From Taibaiella sp. KBW10 (GTDB lineage: Bacteria; Bacteroidota; Bacteroidia; Chitinophagales; Chitinophagaceae), in contig NZ_QAJI01000003.1 in NCBI RefSeq assembly GCF_003852495.1, forward strand, positions 165,961 to 205,841: 39,881 nucleotides of DNA, in the 5' to 3' direction. Of the stretch, positions 7,245 through 15,790 are shown piece after piece. Within the stretch, counting starts at the first letter, position 1; every line of letters starts with the position of its first letter. Position numbers and translations under genes: made by a program. The notes beneath the pieces are model-generated. The model was not told where the DNA came from. It did not search any database and saw only the letters and a program-made list of their open reading frames with translations.

Positions 7245-8172
7245 TTGTTGCCAGCAGAGACAAATAGGTCACATCTTCTTCTGACCAGTTATACCGCTTG
7301 GTGGCTTCTTTACTGATCCAGCGTTCTGCGTCTGCCAGGTTGCCGCAAAAATTAATCTTATCCAGCGTTTCTTCGTAGGCCGTTTTATTATTCCCAAAAA
7401 GTTCGTTCATAAACTGATACTTATCGTTGATGCCGATAAAGGAACGAATGTCTTTACGGGGTCTTTCGAATACATAGTCAGTCACCGAGCTCTTAACAGC
7501 CTCATCATTCACTACCGGTAATTCAAAATGAATTTCAGAATGCACAGGGTCTTCCGTTTTTTCTGCAAGCACGGCTTCTTTTTTTTCTGCAGGCACAGGC
7601 ACTTCGCTCAATTCAGGATAATCATCGTCATTGATCACGGTTTGCACCTTTTCAGCCTCAGGTACGGCAGCTTCAGCTGGTGTGGCAACCGGTATTTCTT
7701 CTTTTTCAATTACATCTTCCGGCACTTCCAGTGGCTCATCATTTTCTATAGCTGATGATGGGGCTTGCACTTCGGTTTCTGCACTCAGTGCGGCTTCCGT
7801 TTCTGCCACTTCAGTCTTCACTTCTTCTGTCGATACCGGAGCTTCTACCGGCAATTGAGCCGGAGTAGTCTCTTCTGTAGCAATAGCAGTAGGCACTTCT
7901 GTATCAACAGGCGCTTCTATTGCCGCTACTGTTTCTTCGGTATTCGGTACCGTCTCTTCCGCAATAACTTCCGGCTCCGGCACTACCGCCGATTCTGGTT
8001 CCAGAACGGGACTGGGCTTGGCAGTATCCTGTATAGTGTCTTTCCATTCAAGCAGGTCGGCATAGAGCACCCGTGTATAATCGAGCATCAGGTCTACATC
8101 GATGATTTGCTTCTCTTCCTTGTTATAATATAGGTCTTGTATCTTACGTAGTAAATTGTGTATGCGTTCCAT
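7225..8172 (-). CDS. Conserved protein with a long acidic low-complexity centre
   Basis: 315-residue cytoplasmic protein of unknown function. The N-terminal region (about 1-50, ERIHNLLRKIQDLYYNKEE and a following helix) and the C-terminal region (about 235-315, PRKDIRSFIGINDKYQFMNE to the end) look like folded, conserved domains. They are joined by about 180 residues rich in Glu, Ala, Pro, Val and Thr (EEVKTEVAETEAALSAE is typical), which should be disordered. The C-terminal part resembles a region seen in other Bacteroidota hypothetical proteins. A minus-strand -7 box TATATTTG lies at 8198-8205. No enzymatic motif is visible. Confidence 0.8.
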   Translation of the reverse strand: MERIHNLLRKIQDLYYNKEEKQIIDVDLMLDYTRVLYADLLEWKDTIQDTAKPSPVLEPESAVVPEPEVIAEETVPNTEETVAAIEAPVDTEVPTAIATEETTPAQLPVEAPVSTEEVKTEVAETEAALSAETEVQAPSSAIENDEPLEVPEDVIEKEEIPVATPAEAAVPEAEKVQTVINDDDYPELSEVPVPAEKKEAVLAEKTEDPVHSEIHFELPVVNDEAVKSSVTDYVFERPRKDIRSFIGINDKYQFMNELFGNNKTAYEETLDKINFCGNLADAERWISKEATKRYNWSEEDVTYLSLLATIKKFYA

Positions 8173-8197
8173 TATGCTGCTTTGTGGCTTTGTGCTA

Positions 8198-8205
8198 CAA
8201 ATATA
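8198..8205 (-). promoter_or_regulatory. -7 box for the acidic-linker protein
   Basis: TATATTTG on the minus strand, matching TAnnTTTG, 26 bases ahead of the start codon at 8172. It lies between the end of the upstream barrel gene (8217) and this gene, so the acidic protein probably has its own promoter. Confidence 0.45.
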
Positions 8206-8216
8206 TTATTTCCTGC

Positions 8217-9029
8217 TTAAAAAGTAAGTCCTAAAACTAAGCCAATATGTAGATGCATATCTTCATACTTACTTTCGCTGATCAGACTACGGTCTCCCTT
8301 TCCCTGATATAAGGCAACCAGGGCACTATTGGTATAGCCGGTCTCTTCTGAATTAATCTTTGTGGCAAACTCTAGTCCTATCCTTAAACGGGAGTCGCCG
8401 AATAAGGGAGCGGTCTGATAGGTAGGGGTAAACAGAAAGGTGCCTACAGAAGGGGTAAAGTCGTCGCTGTTCTTGGTTTTACCGTAACGGTAGTCGATAT
8501 AGGCAATAGGTGTATGGTATACTGTTCCACCCGGAGTCAGGGTGTAATCGTCGTACAAAACGGTAACAGACCGCTTATTTTTCAGAGAACCCATCAGGTT
8601 AAATCCGGCAAGCAACTCCACACTACTTCCCTTGCGGGATCTATAGACTGTAGCACCCGCCATAAATTTCAGGTTGAGGTAATAGTTCGTAAAACTACTC
8701 GTCATCAGTTTTGTTTTTGTAAGGGGTTGTGTCACGGAAAAACCACTATGGTTCATCATGCCCCCGAAGGTAACCTGATATACAAAACCACCTTTATTGC
8801 CTTTTATGCCAATGGCAGCAGCTGCGCCTAAGCCCGGGTCGAGTTTCAATACATTGCCTTTATTAGATTGATAATCTACCCCATTTATATTTTGATATAC
8901 GCCCAGCTCTACAATGGATTGAAGACTGCCCGGTCGTTTTACATTCCCAGGTCTGTCTCTACGTTGCTTTTGTGCCGATGCCGGTACACACAATAAGGCC
9001 AATAAAGCGATTAATAGATTTTTTTTCAT
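8217..9029 (-). CDS. Secreted outer-membrane beta-barrel protein
   Basis: 270 residues with a standard Sec signal peptide (MKKNLLIALLALLCVPASA, then QKQRRDRPG). A basic, flexible stretch follows, then repeating amphipathic strands ending in LHIGLVLGLTF, the terminal aromatic expected of an outer-membrane barrel. It starts 4 bases after the lipoprotein gene at 9034-9672, so the two are almost certainly one operon and may act together at the outer membrane. Function unknown. Confidence 0.8.
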   Translation of the reverse strand: MKKNLLIALLALLCVPASAQKQRRDRPGNVKRPGSLQSIVELGVYQNINGVDYQSNKGNVLKLDPGLGAAAAIGIKGNKGGFVYQVTFGGMMNHSGFSVTQPLTKTKLMTSSFTNYYLNLKFMAGATVYRSRKGSSVELLAGFNLMGSLKNKRSVTVLYDDYTLTPGGTVYHTPIAYIDYRYGKTKNSDDFTPSVGTFLFTPTYQTAPLFGDSRLRIGLEFATKINSEETGYTNSALVALYQGKGDRSLISESKYEDMHLHIGLVLGLTF

Positions 9030-9033
9030 AGGA

Positions 9034-9672
9034 TTATCGTTTTATGCGGAATGATGTTGTGGTGTCTATAAAAATACCCCCTTTATCTGTTCTGATCTCT
9101 GCGCGGAATTGGTGTACGGCATTATCCAGATCAGGATTTTGGCGTATCGCTATCCCGAACTGAAAGCTACTGACGGGATCAATCCTGTTATCGCCATATA
9201 CATTTTCCAACAGAGCAGATAGGGTTATGGGATCGGACAAGGTTCGTAGATTATAGTAATGAAAATTGCATATCGCTGTAATATCGGCACCCGCCGGATA
9301 GCTGCTGTTATAATTATTGAGGGTAAAAATCTTTACATCGGTAATTTTATCGATATGATTGTAATTATCGGGCGCAATGGTCAGTGCATAGGCCGTATTA
9401 CCCAAAGCTGGCATTGGTGCGCTTTTTACGAGGTAGGTATAAGTACTCGTCTCAAAACGTAACATGAAACTATCGATCATTACGCTCACTCCCTGAGGAA
9501 GAAGTACGGTGTCTTGATCGGTACTTGCCGGGGGTAAGAGCCGGTAAGTATTCAGCTTAATATCTTTTAAAATAACATTATAGCTTTGTTGCCGGCAAGA
9601 TGCCAGAGAGCATAACCAGACAAGAAAAGTAAGTCCGGTAAAGGAAAGGAGGGTTAAGGATAGTTTTTTCAT
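9034..9672 (-). CDS. Predicted lipoprotein of unknown function
   Basis: 212 residues with a lipoprotein signal peptide: KKLSLTLLSFTGLTFLVWL is followed by the lipobox LASC with the cysteine near residue 26. The mature domain is beta-rich (TYLVKSAPMPALGNTAYALT; FQFGIAIRQNPDL) and resembles Bacteroidota surface lipoproteins of the DUF5034 type, although I cannot confirm the family by eye. It is the first gene of a two-gene unit with the barrel protein at 8217. Confidence 0.75.
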   Translation of the reverse strand: MKKLSLTLLSFTGLTFLVWLCSLASCRQQSYNVILKDIKLNTYRLLPPASTDQDTVLLPQGVSVMIDSFMLRFETSTYTYLVKSAPMPALGNTAYALTIAPDNYNHIDKITDVKIFTLNNYNSSYPAGADITAICNFHYYNLRTLSDPITLSALLENVYGDNRIDPVSSFQFGIAIRQNPDLDNAVHQFRAEIRTDKGGIFIDTTTSFRIKR

Positions 9673-9840
9673 ATTCGTGTGATCGGGGTTTATAAAACTA
9701 AAAATAGGTTATTGCTTTTCAGAAAAAACCGCATATGATGGAATGCTTACTATTAGACGTAAAAAGGAACTTGATCCTTAGTCTTGTAAAGACAATATTC
9801 CTTAATACACCTTCCCTAATATACAGCGTTCCCTAATAAC

Positions 9841-9899
9841 AAAGGGAATCCATACATGAATTCCCTTTGCGGTGCTTATACCCATGATACCAGGGTATA
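9841..9899 (-). terminator. Tandem hairpins after the nucleoid-associated protein gene
   Basis: Two adjacent inverted repeats lie just past the minus-strand gene at 9901: a 7-base stem TATACCC/GGGTATA (9877-9883 with 9893-9899) and a 9-base stem AAAGGGAAT/ATTCCCTTT (9841-9849 with 9860-9868). The second has the A/T-flanked, AAAGGGA-type arms seen at other gene ends in this window and is the likelier terminator. Confidence 0.65.
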
Positions 9900-9900
9900 C

Positions 9901-10917
9901 CTATTGCTCTACTTCATAGAATATTTTATAGTACTTTCTGCCTTCTTCATCAATCCCCTGCTCTAGCTTATTCCGGTCTCCGTGTATATAGATGTGAAAA
10001 TTTTTATCCAGCTTGATTACACTTTTAAAGCTACGGGCTTGTTTTTTAAAGGCCGATTCCGAAATATCAAACTCATTCTCTACCTGCACTTCGTATTGTT
10101 GTTCAAATTCGTTCTTATATTTTGCAAAACGGTCGATAATATCGGGTTGAGCCATCACTTCCTGCTCAAAATCCTGCATATTAAAAGCCTCGTTTTCTTT
10201 AAAGTATTGCACCGATCTATTGAGGAGATCGGCCTGGTCGGCTTTGGAAACATCAAAAGCCTGCGGCAGATCCTGCATCACAAAATTTTTGTACATCGAC
10301 ATCGTTTGTGCGGTATGAAAATATTCGTTTTGCATTTGTTGCACCCTTAAAAATTCGTCCAGCCAATACTGTGCTTCAGTCGATTTGTTCAGGTTATCCA
10401 CGACGGCTACCGTCATAGCTTCTTCACCTGCCCGTTTAATAATAAGACAACCTTTATCCAGTTTATTAATGTTGACCCCTTCCTGCTTTTCTATCGAGAA
10501 GTTTTCGTTCTTGGGATATACTTTCAAAAAGACATCTTTATTTTCCGATTTAAAAATACCAACTGCCGGTACGCTTTCTCCCTGAAACGTATAATCCGGG
10601 AAAAAGGTGACATACAACTCTCCGCCTTTTATTTTAGGATGATTACTTTGCTGGTATAAATGCTTGGCAATAGCCACAGATTGCTCATGAAGCGTATCCG
10701 GGTTTTCAAAGATGGCGCTTGCATATGTGAATACCTCATTCAGGCTCAATTGTGTTTCATGATAGAACTCATAAAGGGTATCGAACTTAAAAGAGGATAA
10801 AAAATAAGATTGTAATAACTCTTTGATTTCTTCTTCGGGCTGCAACAGGCTGTCCGACATAAAATATCCTTCATCATTCGATTTATTACCAACCTTGTGT
10901 AACGCGATTTGTAGCAT
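9901..10917 (-). CDS. Nucleoid-associated protein, YejK/NdpA family
   Basis: 338 residues, matching the length and layout of the YejK/NdpA nucleoid-associated family (PF04245; E. coli YejK is 335 residues). The N-terminal IALHKVGNKSNDEGYFMSD and the central GGELYVTFFPDYTFQGE, VGIFKSENKDVFLKV and GCLIIKR strands are characteristic of the Bacteroidota branch. Such proteins bind double-stranded DNA in the nucleoid, with no defined regulatory target. The gene is monocistronic, with tandem hairpins directly behind it. Confidence 0.88.
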   Translation of the reverse strand: MLQIALHKVGNKSNDEGYFMSDSLLQPEEEIKELLQSYFLSSFKFDTLYEFYHETQLSLNEVFTYASAIFENPDTLHEQSVAIAKHLYQQSNHPKIKGGELYVTFFPDYTFQGESVPAVGIFKSENKDVFLKVYPKNENFSIEKQEGVNINKLDKGCLIIKRAGEEAMTVAVVDNLNKSTEAQYWLDEFLRVQQMQNEYFHTAQTMSMYKNFVMQDLPQAFDVSKADQADLLNRSVQYFKENEAFNMQDFEQEVMAQPDIIDRFAKYKNEFEQQYEVQVENEFDISESAFKKQARSFKSVIKLDKNFHIYIHGDRNKLEQGIDEEGRKYYKIFYEVEQ

Positions 10918-10941
10918 GCTGTATAAATTGTACGCTTAATT

Positions 10942-12198
10942 TTATATGTTTTCTTTTGTTTTTTCCTGATTATTGAAGCGAAACAAACGGCCTCTGGTGA
11001 AGGTATAATAGGCTACAACCGCACTCAATCCCATCAAAAGGCCTCCCAAGATAAAAGGCGCTCCCGGCATATATACCGGTGCTTTCTTATGGGTAAAGAA
11101 GTAAAAAGTATTGGTCATCAGTGGCGGGCCAATAATTGAGGTGGCGCTCATCAGGCTCGTAAGTGCTCCCTGTAATTCTCCTTGTTCATTAGCCGGTACT
11201 TTTGAAGTGATTACTGATTGCAAAGCAGGCCCGGCAATACCACCTAAACAATAAGGTATAAGGAAGGCATACATCATCCAGCTTTCGGAAGCGCTTGCAA
11301 ATAAGAACATACCTATGGCATAAAATGCCAATCCTACATAAATACTTTTTTCATTACCCAATTTCGGATTTACCCAGCGGATCAATCCTCCTTGCACAAT
11401 ACCGACCAGTACCCCCATCACACCCAAGGAAATACCGACCATCTTTTCGGTCCATTTAAACTGGAACATGGTAAAGTAACTCCAGTTGCTTTGCACCGCA
11501 TGCGCGCCCACATAAACCAGGGTCAGGGAGATGATCAACCATAATAATTCGGGATATTTTTTGAGGCTCAGCAAGGACCCTACGGGGTTTGCCCGCTTCC
11601 AGTCAAAAGGCCTTCTGTTTTCCGGTTTAAGGGATTCGGGCAGGACAAAGTAACCATACAAAAAGTTGATCATACATAATATTGCGGCCGCCATAAAGGG
11701 TACTTTAGGACCATATTGCCCCAAAAGCCCTCCGATCAGGGGACCAATAATAAAGCCTAAACCAAAAGCGGCTCCGATCAAGCCAAAATTCTTGGCCCTG
11801 TCTTTTTCGGTACTAATGTCTGCAATATACGCACTGGCTGTAGTGATGCTGGCTCCGGTAATACCGGCCAGTACCCTACCCACCATCAACCAGGTAAAGG
11901 TTGGTGCAAAATAGAGGAAAATATAATCTAAGGAGAAGCCGACTAAGGAGAGTAATATAATAGGCCTGCGGCCATATTTATCACTAAGGTTACCCACTAC
12001 CGGTGCAAATACAAATTGGGTAATGGCATAGGCAAAAGTAAGCCAACCGCCATAAGTGGCTGCGCCACTGGCATCGACATGCAGCATGTCTTCCAATAGC
12101 TTGGGTAGTACCGGAATAATGATCCCCCAACCGATAATATCAATAAGCAGGGTGATAAAGATAAACCCGATAGCGGCATTCTTTTTATTGGCTTGCAT
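10942..12198 (-). CDS. TetA-like MFS transporter
   Basis: Inner-membrane major facilitator protein with 12 predicted helices, 418 residues. Loop 2-3 carries the MFS motif [12 protein letters not shown] (residues 69-79), and [13 protein letters not shown] in helix 1 with [11 protein letters not shown] in helix 4 matches the TCR/Tet drug:H+ antiporter family (DHA1). Proteins of this group in Bacteroidota are annotated as tetracycline-resistance-like MFS transporters; the real substrate cannot be read from sequence and resistance should not be assumed, as no tetR is adjacent. A near-ideal promoter precedes it (12215-12245). Confidence 0.9.
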   Translation of the reverse strand: MQANKKNAAIGFIFITLLIDIIGWGIIIPVLPKLLEDMLHVDASGAATYGGWLTFAYAITQFVFAPVVGNLSDKYGRRPIILLSLVGFSLDYIFLYFAPTFTWLMVGRVLAGITGASITTASAYIADISTEKDRAKNFGLIGAAFGLGFIIGPLIGGLLGQYGPKVPFMAAAILCMINFLYGYFVLPESLKPENRRPFDWKRANPVGSLLSLKKYPELLWLIISLTLVYVGAHAVQSNWSYFTMFQFKWTEKMVGISLGVMGVLVGIVQGGLIRWVNPKLGNEKSIYVGLAFYAIGMFLFASASESWMMYAFLIPYCLGGIAGPALQSVITSKVPANEQGELQGALTSLMSATSIIGPPLMTNTFYFFTHKKAPVYMPGAPFILGGLLMGLSAVVAYYTFTRGRLFRFNNQEKTKENI

Positions 12199-12214
12199 TT
12201 TCTTTGGTTTTGGG

Positions 12215-12245
12215 CAAAGATAAACGCATTACCATATATGGCAAA
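12215..12245 (-). promoter_or_regulatory. Promoter of the MFS transporter gene
   Basis: On the minus strand a TTTG (12242-12245) is followed by 19 bases and TATCTTTG (12215-12222), the exact Bacteroidota layout TTTG-N19-TAnnTTTG. The -7 box ends 16 bases before the start codon, so the leader is very short. Confidence 0.65.
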
Positions 12246-12313
12246 TCAAATGCGCAAGATTAATCTATATAAAACAGTATCTTATACACCAGATTGATTT
12301 GCGTACGCCGGAT

Positions 12314-13204
12314 TTAGGCAATTTTTACAGAGGTCATGGTTAGGGAACCGGCCACTGCTTTATCATTAAATAAATGCGGCACTTCGCCTTTTTCCTGCAG
12401 CGCCACTGTATATACCAGGGGTAAATAATGCTCGGGAGAAGGAATAGCCATATCAAAGGCCTTGCCTTGTTTTCTAAACTGGACTAAGGCATCATGATTG
12501 CCCTCCATGATGAAGGACTTCATTTTTGTATTGGCTTCTATAGCCCAATCATAGGCATAGTTGTCTTTATCAAAATTCTGCCAGTCTACCGCACCCAGGT
12601 TATGCACCATATTACCACTACCGATAATCAGGACTCCCTTTCTTCTGAGCGCCGCTAATTGTTGTGCGATTTCGTAATGCCGTTCCGGGCTGGCAGTATA
12701 GTCTATACTCATTTGAATGACCGGGATATCGGCATTCGGATACATGTGTTTGATCACGCTCCAGGCACCATGATCCAGGCCCCAGCGGTCATCTAAATGC
12801 ACATCCGTTGCGGTAATCAGGTCTTTGGTCATTCTGGCTAGTTCCGGACTTCCTTTGGCCGGATATTGTACCTCAAACAATGCTTTAGGAAAGCCGCCGA
12901 AATCATGTATGGTCTTGGGCATTTCCATAGCTGTAACCATCGTGCCTTTGGTTTCCCAATGGGCAGAAATACAGATAATGGCTTTTGGCTTCGGTATGGT
13001 GGTGGCCACCTTCCGGAATCCACTTACAAATTCATTCTCTTCTATTGCATTCATTGGACTCCCATGCCCCAGAAATAAAACGGGCATTTTTTCCGTTGCA
13101 GAAAAACTACTCGCCATAGACTGCAGGGAACTCAGTTTCGTCGCGGCACCGGCAATGGGCAATAATGCCATTGTTCTTAAAAAGTTCTTTCTATCCATAA
13201 TCAT
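12314..13204 (-). CDS. YgiD-like class III extradiol dioxygenase
   Basis: 296-residue protein of the LigB/YgiD (4,5-DOPA extradiol dioxygenase) family, which opens catechol-type rings with a metal ion held by histidines. Conserved histidines are visible: His47 in LFLGHGSPMNA, His82 in CISAHWET, His145 in GLDHGAW and His201 in GNMVHNLG. Unlike E. coli YgiD (about 260-270 residues) it carries an extra leader of about 33 residues, MDRKNFLRTMALLPIAGAA, which looks like a degenerate Tat signal (Arg-Lys, then FLR and a hydrophobic core), so export is possible. The start may be either of the two methionines (13204 or 13198). Substrate unknown. Confidence 0.88.
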   Translation of the reverse strand: MIMDRKNFLRTMALLPIAGAATKLSSLQSMASSFSATEKMPVLFLGHGSPMNAIEENEFVSGFRKVATTIPKPKAIICISAHWETKGTMVTAMEMPKTIHDFGGFPKALFEVQYPAKGSPELARMTKDLITATDVHLDDRWGLDHGAWSVIKHMYPNADIPVIQMSIDYTASPERHYEIAQQLAALRRKGVLIIGSGNMVHNLGAVDWQNFDKDNYAYDWAIEANTKMKSFIMEGNHDALVQFRKQGKAFDMAIPSPEHYLPLVYTVALQEKGEVPHLFNDKAVAGSLTMTSVKIA

Positions 13205-13397
13205 AATGCTTTAATACCAAATATTCATTTGCCCTTCCGTCCCCGCCTTTACCCAATCACAAAAGTGGAATGCTAATCTATTCGGGAACCTTGGTTTGTA
13301 CTACACGCTCTACGGTTGACCTACTCTGCGCAAAAAATGTATCCTGAACGGAAAGGAGAAATGAAAATATTATTAAAAGGCAAACAGAAGCTATTTC

Positions 13398-13928
13398 TTA
13401 TACGGTTTGTTGTACGAACTGCACTTCGGCGTCTATTTTTACTTCTTCACTAACCAATACGCCACCGGTTTCCAGTGCAGAGTTCCAGGTCAATCCGAAA
13501 TCACTACGGTTGATTTTACCTTTTACGGAGAAGCCCGCTTTATGGTTGCCCCATGGATCTTTATTGGTACCACCATAAGTGACATCAAGGGTAATTTCTT
13601 TAGTTACATCTTTAATGGTCAGGTCGCCTGTAAGCTTATATTCTTCATCATCTACTTTTTTGAAGCCTTTGCCGACAAAAGTCAAACCGGGAAACTGCTC
13701 TGCATCAAAGAAGTCAGGGCTTTTCAAGTGCCCGTCTCTGTCATTGTTATTGGTAAAAACGGAGGCCGCATCAATATTTACGGTAAGGGGTGCCGTAGTA
13801 AAGTCTTCGCCATCGATACTGGCGCTGAAGGTTCTGAATTCACCTTTTACATTGGTGATCATTAAATGTTTTACTTTAAATAAAAGTTCGCTGTGGGTGG
13901 GGTCTAATACCCATTTTACGTTTGCCAT
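13398..13928 (-). CDS. YceI family protein
   Basis: 176-residue lipocalin-like barrel of the YceI family, known to bind polyisoprenoid chains. Signatures are WVLDPTHSELLFKVKHLMI at the start, a central NNNDRDGHLKSPDFFDAEQF and TGDLTIKDVTKEITLDV, and the GFSVKGKINRSDFGLTWN close. There is no signal peptide, so this copy is cytoplasmic, as in many Bacteroidota. It lies 93 bases downstream of the AraC-type regulator on the same strand, which may control it. Biological role not defined for this group. Confidence 0.92.
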   Translation of the reverse strand: MANVKWVLDPTHSELLFKVKHLMITNVKGEFRTFSASIDGEDFTTAPLTVNIDAASVFTNNNDRDGHLKSPDFFDAEQFPGLTFVGKGFKKVDDEEYKLTGDLTIKDVTKEITLDVTYGGTNKDPWGNHKAGFSVKGKINRSDFGLTWNSALETGGVLVSEEVKIDAEVQFVQQTV

Positions 13929-14021
13929 AATATTTGTGTTTTTGAATCAGTGATTTATATTGCAAAGATCCGACACAAACAGGCCTGCTTGGTTACACTT
14001 TTAGGACAATGTGTTGTAATA

Positions 14022-14852
14022 TTAGGAAACCAGCTTTTTCATTTCCTCGCGAAACTCAGTCGGGGTCTGGCCGCTTTTTTTCTTAAATACATTGGTAAAA
14101 TAGGATTTCTCTTTATAGCCGAGCTCAAAACCGATTTCGGAAATGGTCTTATCGGTACTGACCAATAAATGTTTGGCTTCGGTAAGTTTCCGGGTTTCGA
14201 TGATCTCCGAAATGCTTTGCTGCATTACATTACGGGCGATAAGGTTTAGATTTTTGCTGCTCATAAACAACTTTTCGGCATAAAAATCCACGCTTGTTCC
14301 GCGTTTATAATTTGCCTCCAGCAGATTGAGAAATTGCTTAAACGTCTCATTTTGCGTTTGGACAACAGGATTCGCATCTTTTTCCTGTTTGCGGCGTTCC
14401 GCTTCTATCATGGCAAACAAGCCACTGAGTAAATAACGCAGGACCGATTCATCGGGAACGGGCATTTTCATCTCGTCGTTCATGATTTCACAGAGCTTAA
14501 CCATGCGCTCAAAGCAAAAACCTTTGGGCAAAACAATATTGGCACTATTGTGGTAGAAAGCGTATAAATGAAAGATCAGTTCGGGAATAAACTCACTTTT
14601 AAAGCGGATAACCCAAAAGCATAAAGCCCCATTAACGGTTTGGGAGGCTACTTTATGTAATTTTCCTTTGGAAATAAAGCTGACAAAAGGTGCTTCCAGG
14701 CTTACCGATTTAAAATCAATAAAATGAGTAAGTTGGCCCTGCACTCCGATAATCAGCTCTTCATAACTATGAAAATGCGGATTGTTACTACCCTGTTCTA
14801 TTCTTAAGGCTTCTTCTGGTGTAAGCTGAAATATCTTAAATTTTTCCTGCAT
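14022..14852 (-). CDS. AraC family transcriptional regulator
   Basis: 276 residues: an N-terminal cupin-like sensing domain (about 1-165, containing HFHSYEELIIGVQGQLTHF) and a C-terminal double helix-turn-helix (about 180-276). The second HTH carries the AraC signature ISEIGFELGYKEKSYFTNVF, then KKKSGQTPTEFRE. The ligand is unknown. The gene lies directly upstream of the YceI gene on the same strand, so that gene is a candidate target. Upstream is a 390-base repeat-rich gap. Confidence 0.93.
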   Translation of the reverse strand: MQEKFKIFQLTPEEALRIEQGSNNPHFHSYEELIIGVQGQLTHFIDFKSVSLEAPFVSFISKGKLHKVASQTVNGALCFWVIRFKSEFIPELIFHLYAFYHNSANIVLPKGFCFERMVKLCEIMNDEMKMPVPDESVLRYLLSGLFAMIEAERRKQEKDANPVVQTQNETFKQFLNLLEANYKRGTSVDFYAEKLFMSSKNLNLIARNVMQQSISEIIETRKLTEAKHLLVSTDKTISEIGFELGYKEKSYFTNVFKKKSGQTPTEFREEMKKLVS

Positions 14853-15072
14853 GATCTAAAGTGGTGATTCAAAATGCATTAAAGGCTTATTAGCCGCTTT
14901 GTACCACAAGTTATGGAAAATTCTGTTACCGCATAACATTGATAAAAAGCGCTTAAACAGATCAAGATTGATCTTCTGTTCTCATTACTTAAAAGGACAA
15001 TTATAACGGCCCGGGAGGCTGCTTATGTCATTTTAATGCCCGACAGAATCTATACTATTTATAATGTAGATG

Positions 15073-15225
15073 GCTTCTTCCGCTACGCTACACTCAAAAA
15101 TACAATAACAACGGTAATACAATAAGCACTTATACCCTTCCGACAACAGGAGGAATCTCTATTGTCACTGTGTTAGAAAAATGCTGCTTCCGCTACGCTC
15201 TCCCTAAAAAGAGAAAGAACAACGG
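15073..15225 (-). repeat. Pair of direct repeats of about 42 bases
   Basis: Copies at 15073-15114 and 15183-15225, start-to-start distance 110 bases. Both begin GCTTCTTCCGCTACGCT-like (GCTnCTTCCGCTACGCT), share an exact 13-base core CTTCCGCTACGCT (15077-15089 and 15187-15199), and end ACAACGG. The second copy also forms an imperfect inverted repeat, GCTGCTTCCG (15183-15192) with CGGAAGTAGC (15223-15232). Only two copies are present, so this is not a CRISPR array. Confidence 0.7.
15137..15162 (-). repeat. Dispersed hairpin repeat, copy 1
   Basis: On the minus strand this reads TAGAGATTCCTCCTGTTGTC then GGAAG: a TTCC/GGAA stem around the 10-base loop TCCTGTTGTC. Copies 2 and 3 are at 19270-19300 and 30904-30927. 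The loop pattern TCCTnnnGTY is shared by all three. Confidence 0.6.
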
Positions 15226-15244
15226 AAGTAGCAATTACGATAAC

Positions 15245-15700
15245 TTATACCCCAAACTGTCCGAAATGATGTTCCAAATGCTTTGCCAGCATATTGTTCC
15301 ATTGCTGATGGTTTAAGACCCCAAAAGAAAGGGAGGCTTTGCCTTCAAAATGTTTGGCCCCCAGACCTTGTACCTGCTGCATAAAAGTGCTCAGTCTGGC
15401 CTTTTCTTTTTCAAAATCACGGGTATCGGTGATGATAAAACTAGGTGCTGTCGGGGAGCTCTTCTTATAGGGCTTTTCATTGGTGACCTTAGGTTTCACC
15501 AACCATTTAAGCAGGACTTTCATCATCCCTTTCGGAGCAGGATGCTTGCCGGGTTCAAAGATCATCTCGTAACTCACATTGAGGTGCGCTAACATTTGCG
15601 TCGCATTCATTTTACCCCATAAAGGTTGTGTATTGGTGTTCAGCTTTTCCATACGATCGGTAAAGTACTGTACATCCTTAGCGTCAAAAATATTTTTCAT
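15245..15700 (-). CDS. DUF1569 domain protein (DinB-like)
   Basis: 151-residue protein of the DUF1569 family, related in fold to the DinB/YfiT four-helix bundles that often bind a metal through histidines. Recognisable parts are PLWGKMNATQMLAHLNVSYE near residue 27, the Pro-Lys segment MKVLLKWLVKPKV, and the C-terminal HHQQW-like helix with KHLEHHFGQFGV. The histidines in QMLAHL, LNHQQW and HLEHH are candidates for a metal site. Function unknown; DinB-like relatives include thiol transferases and stress proteins. Confidence 0.85.
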   Translation of the reverse strand: MKNIFDAKDVQYFTDRMEKLNTNTQPLWGKMNATQMLAHLNVSYEMIFEPGKHPAPKGMMKVLLKWLVKPKVTNEKPYKKSSPTAPSFIITDTRDFEKEKARLSTFMQQVQGLGAKHFEGKASLSFGVLNHQQWNNMLAKHLEHHFGQFGV

Positions 15701-15738
15701 TTATAGTATATTAACTGTATTAAGGGCCTAAAGATAAG

Positions 15739-15770
15739 AAAGGGTTTTCCTCTGATGAAGAAAACCCTTT
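15739..15770 (-). terminator. Hairpin terminator after the 15791 lipoprotein gene
   Basis: An 11-base perfect stem, AAAGGGTTTTC (15739-15749) with GAAAACCCTTT (15760-15770), and a 10-base loop, 20 bases past the minus-strand stop. T-rich sequence flanks it on the exit side. Confidence 0.75.
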
Positions 15771-15790
15771 TCCTTATTTTATTATTTCGA

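Larger units (their letters stand above)
14853..15244. other. Intergenic gap containing short repeats
   Basis: A 392-base gene-free stretch between the AraC gene and the DUF1569 gene. It holds two copies of a direct repeat of about 42 bases (15073-15114 and 15183-15225), a dispersed hairpin motif (15137-15162) between them, and a large imperfect hairpin (15183-15232). The AraC promoter must lie at its left end. No protein-coding frame of note. Confidence 0.6.

Noticed and set aside
7528-8133. Several open frames on the plus strand opposite the acidic-linker gene
   Set aside because: They are antisense frames produced by the low-complexity codons of the real minus-strand gene; their translations are Ser/Phe/Cys-biased.
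10942-12198. Acquired tetracycline-resistance gene
   Set aside because: No adjacent tetR, no mobile-element traces, and base composition like its neighbours; a chromosomal TetA-like exporter is more likely.
12241-12302. Nine-base inverted repeat GCAAATCAA/TTGATTTGC ahead of the MFS gene as a terminator
   Set aside because: The loop is 44 bases and one arm overlaps the -33 element of the MFS promoter; more likely chance or a promoter-associated site.
15073-15225. Possible small CRISPR array
   Set aside because: Only two imperfect repeats with a spacer of about 68 bases, no cas genes, and the spacer holds another repeat element.
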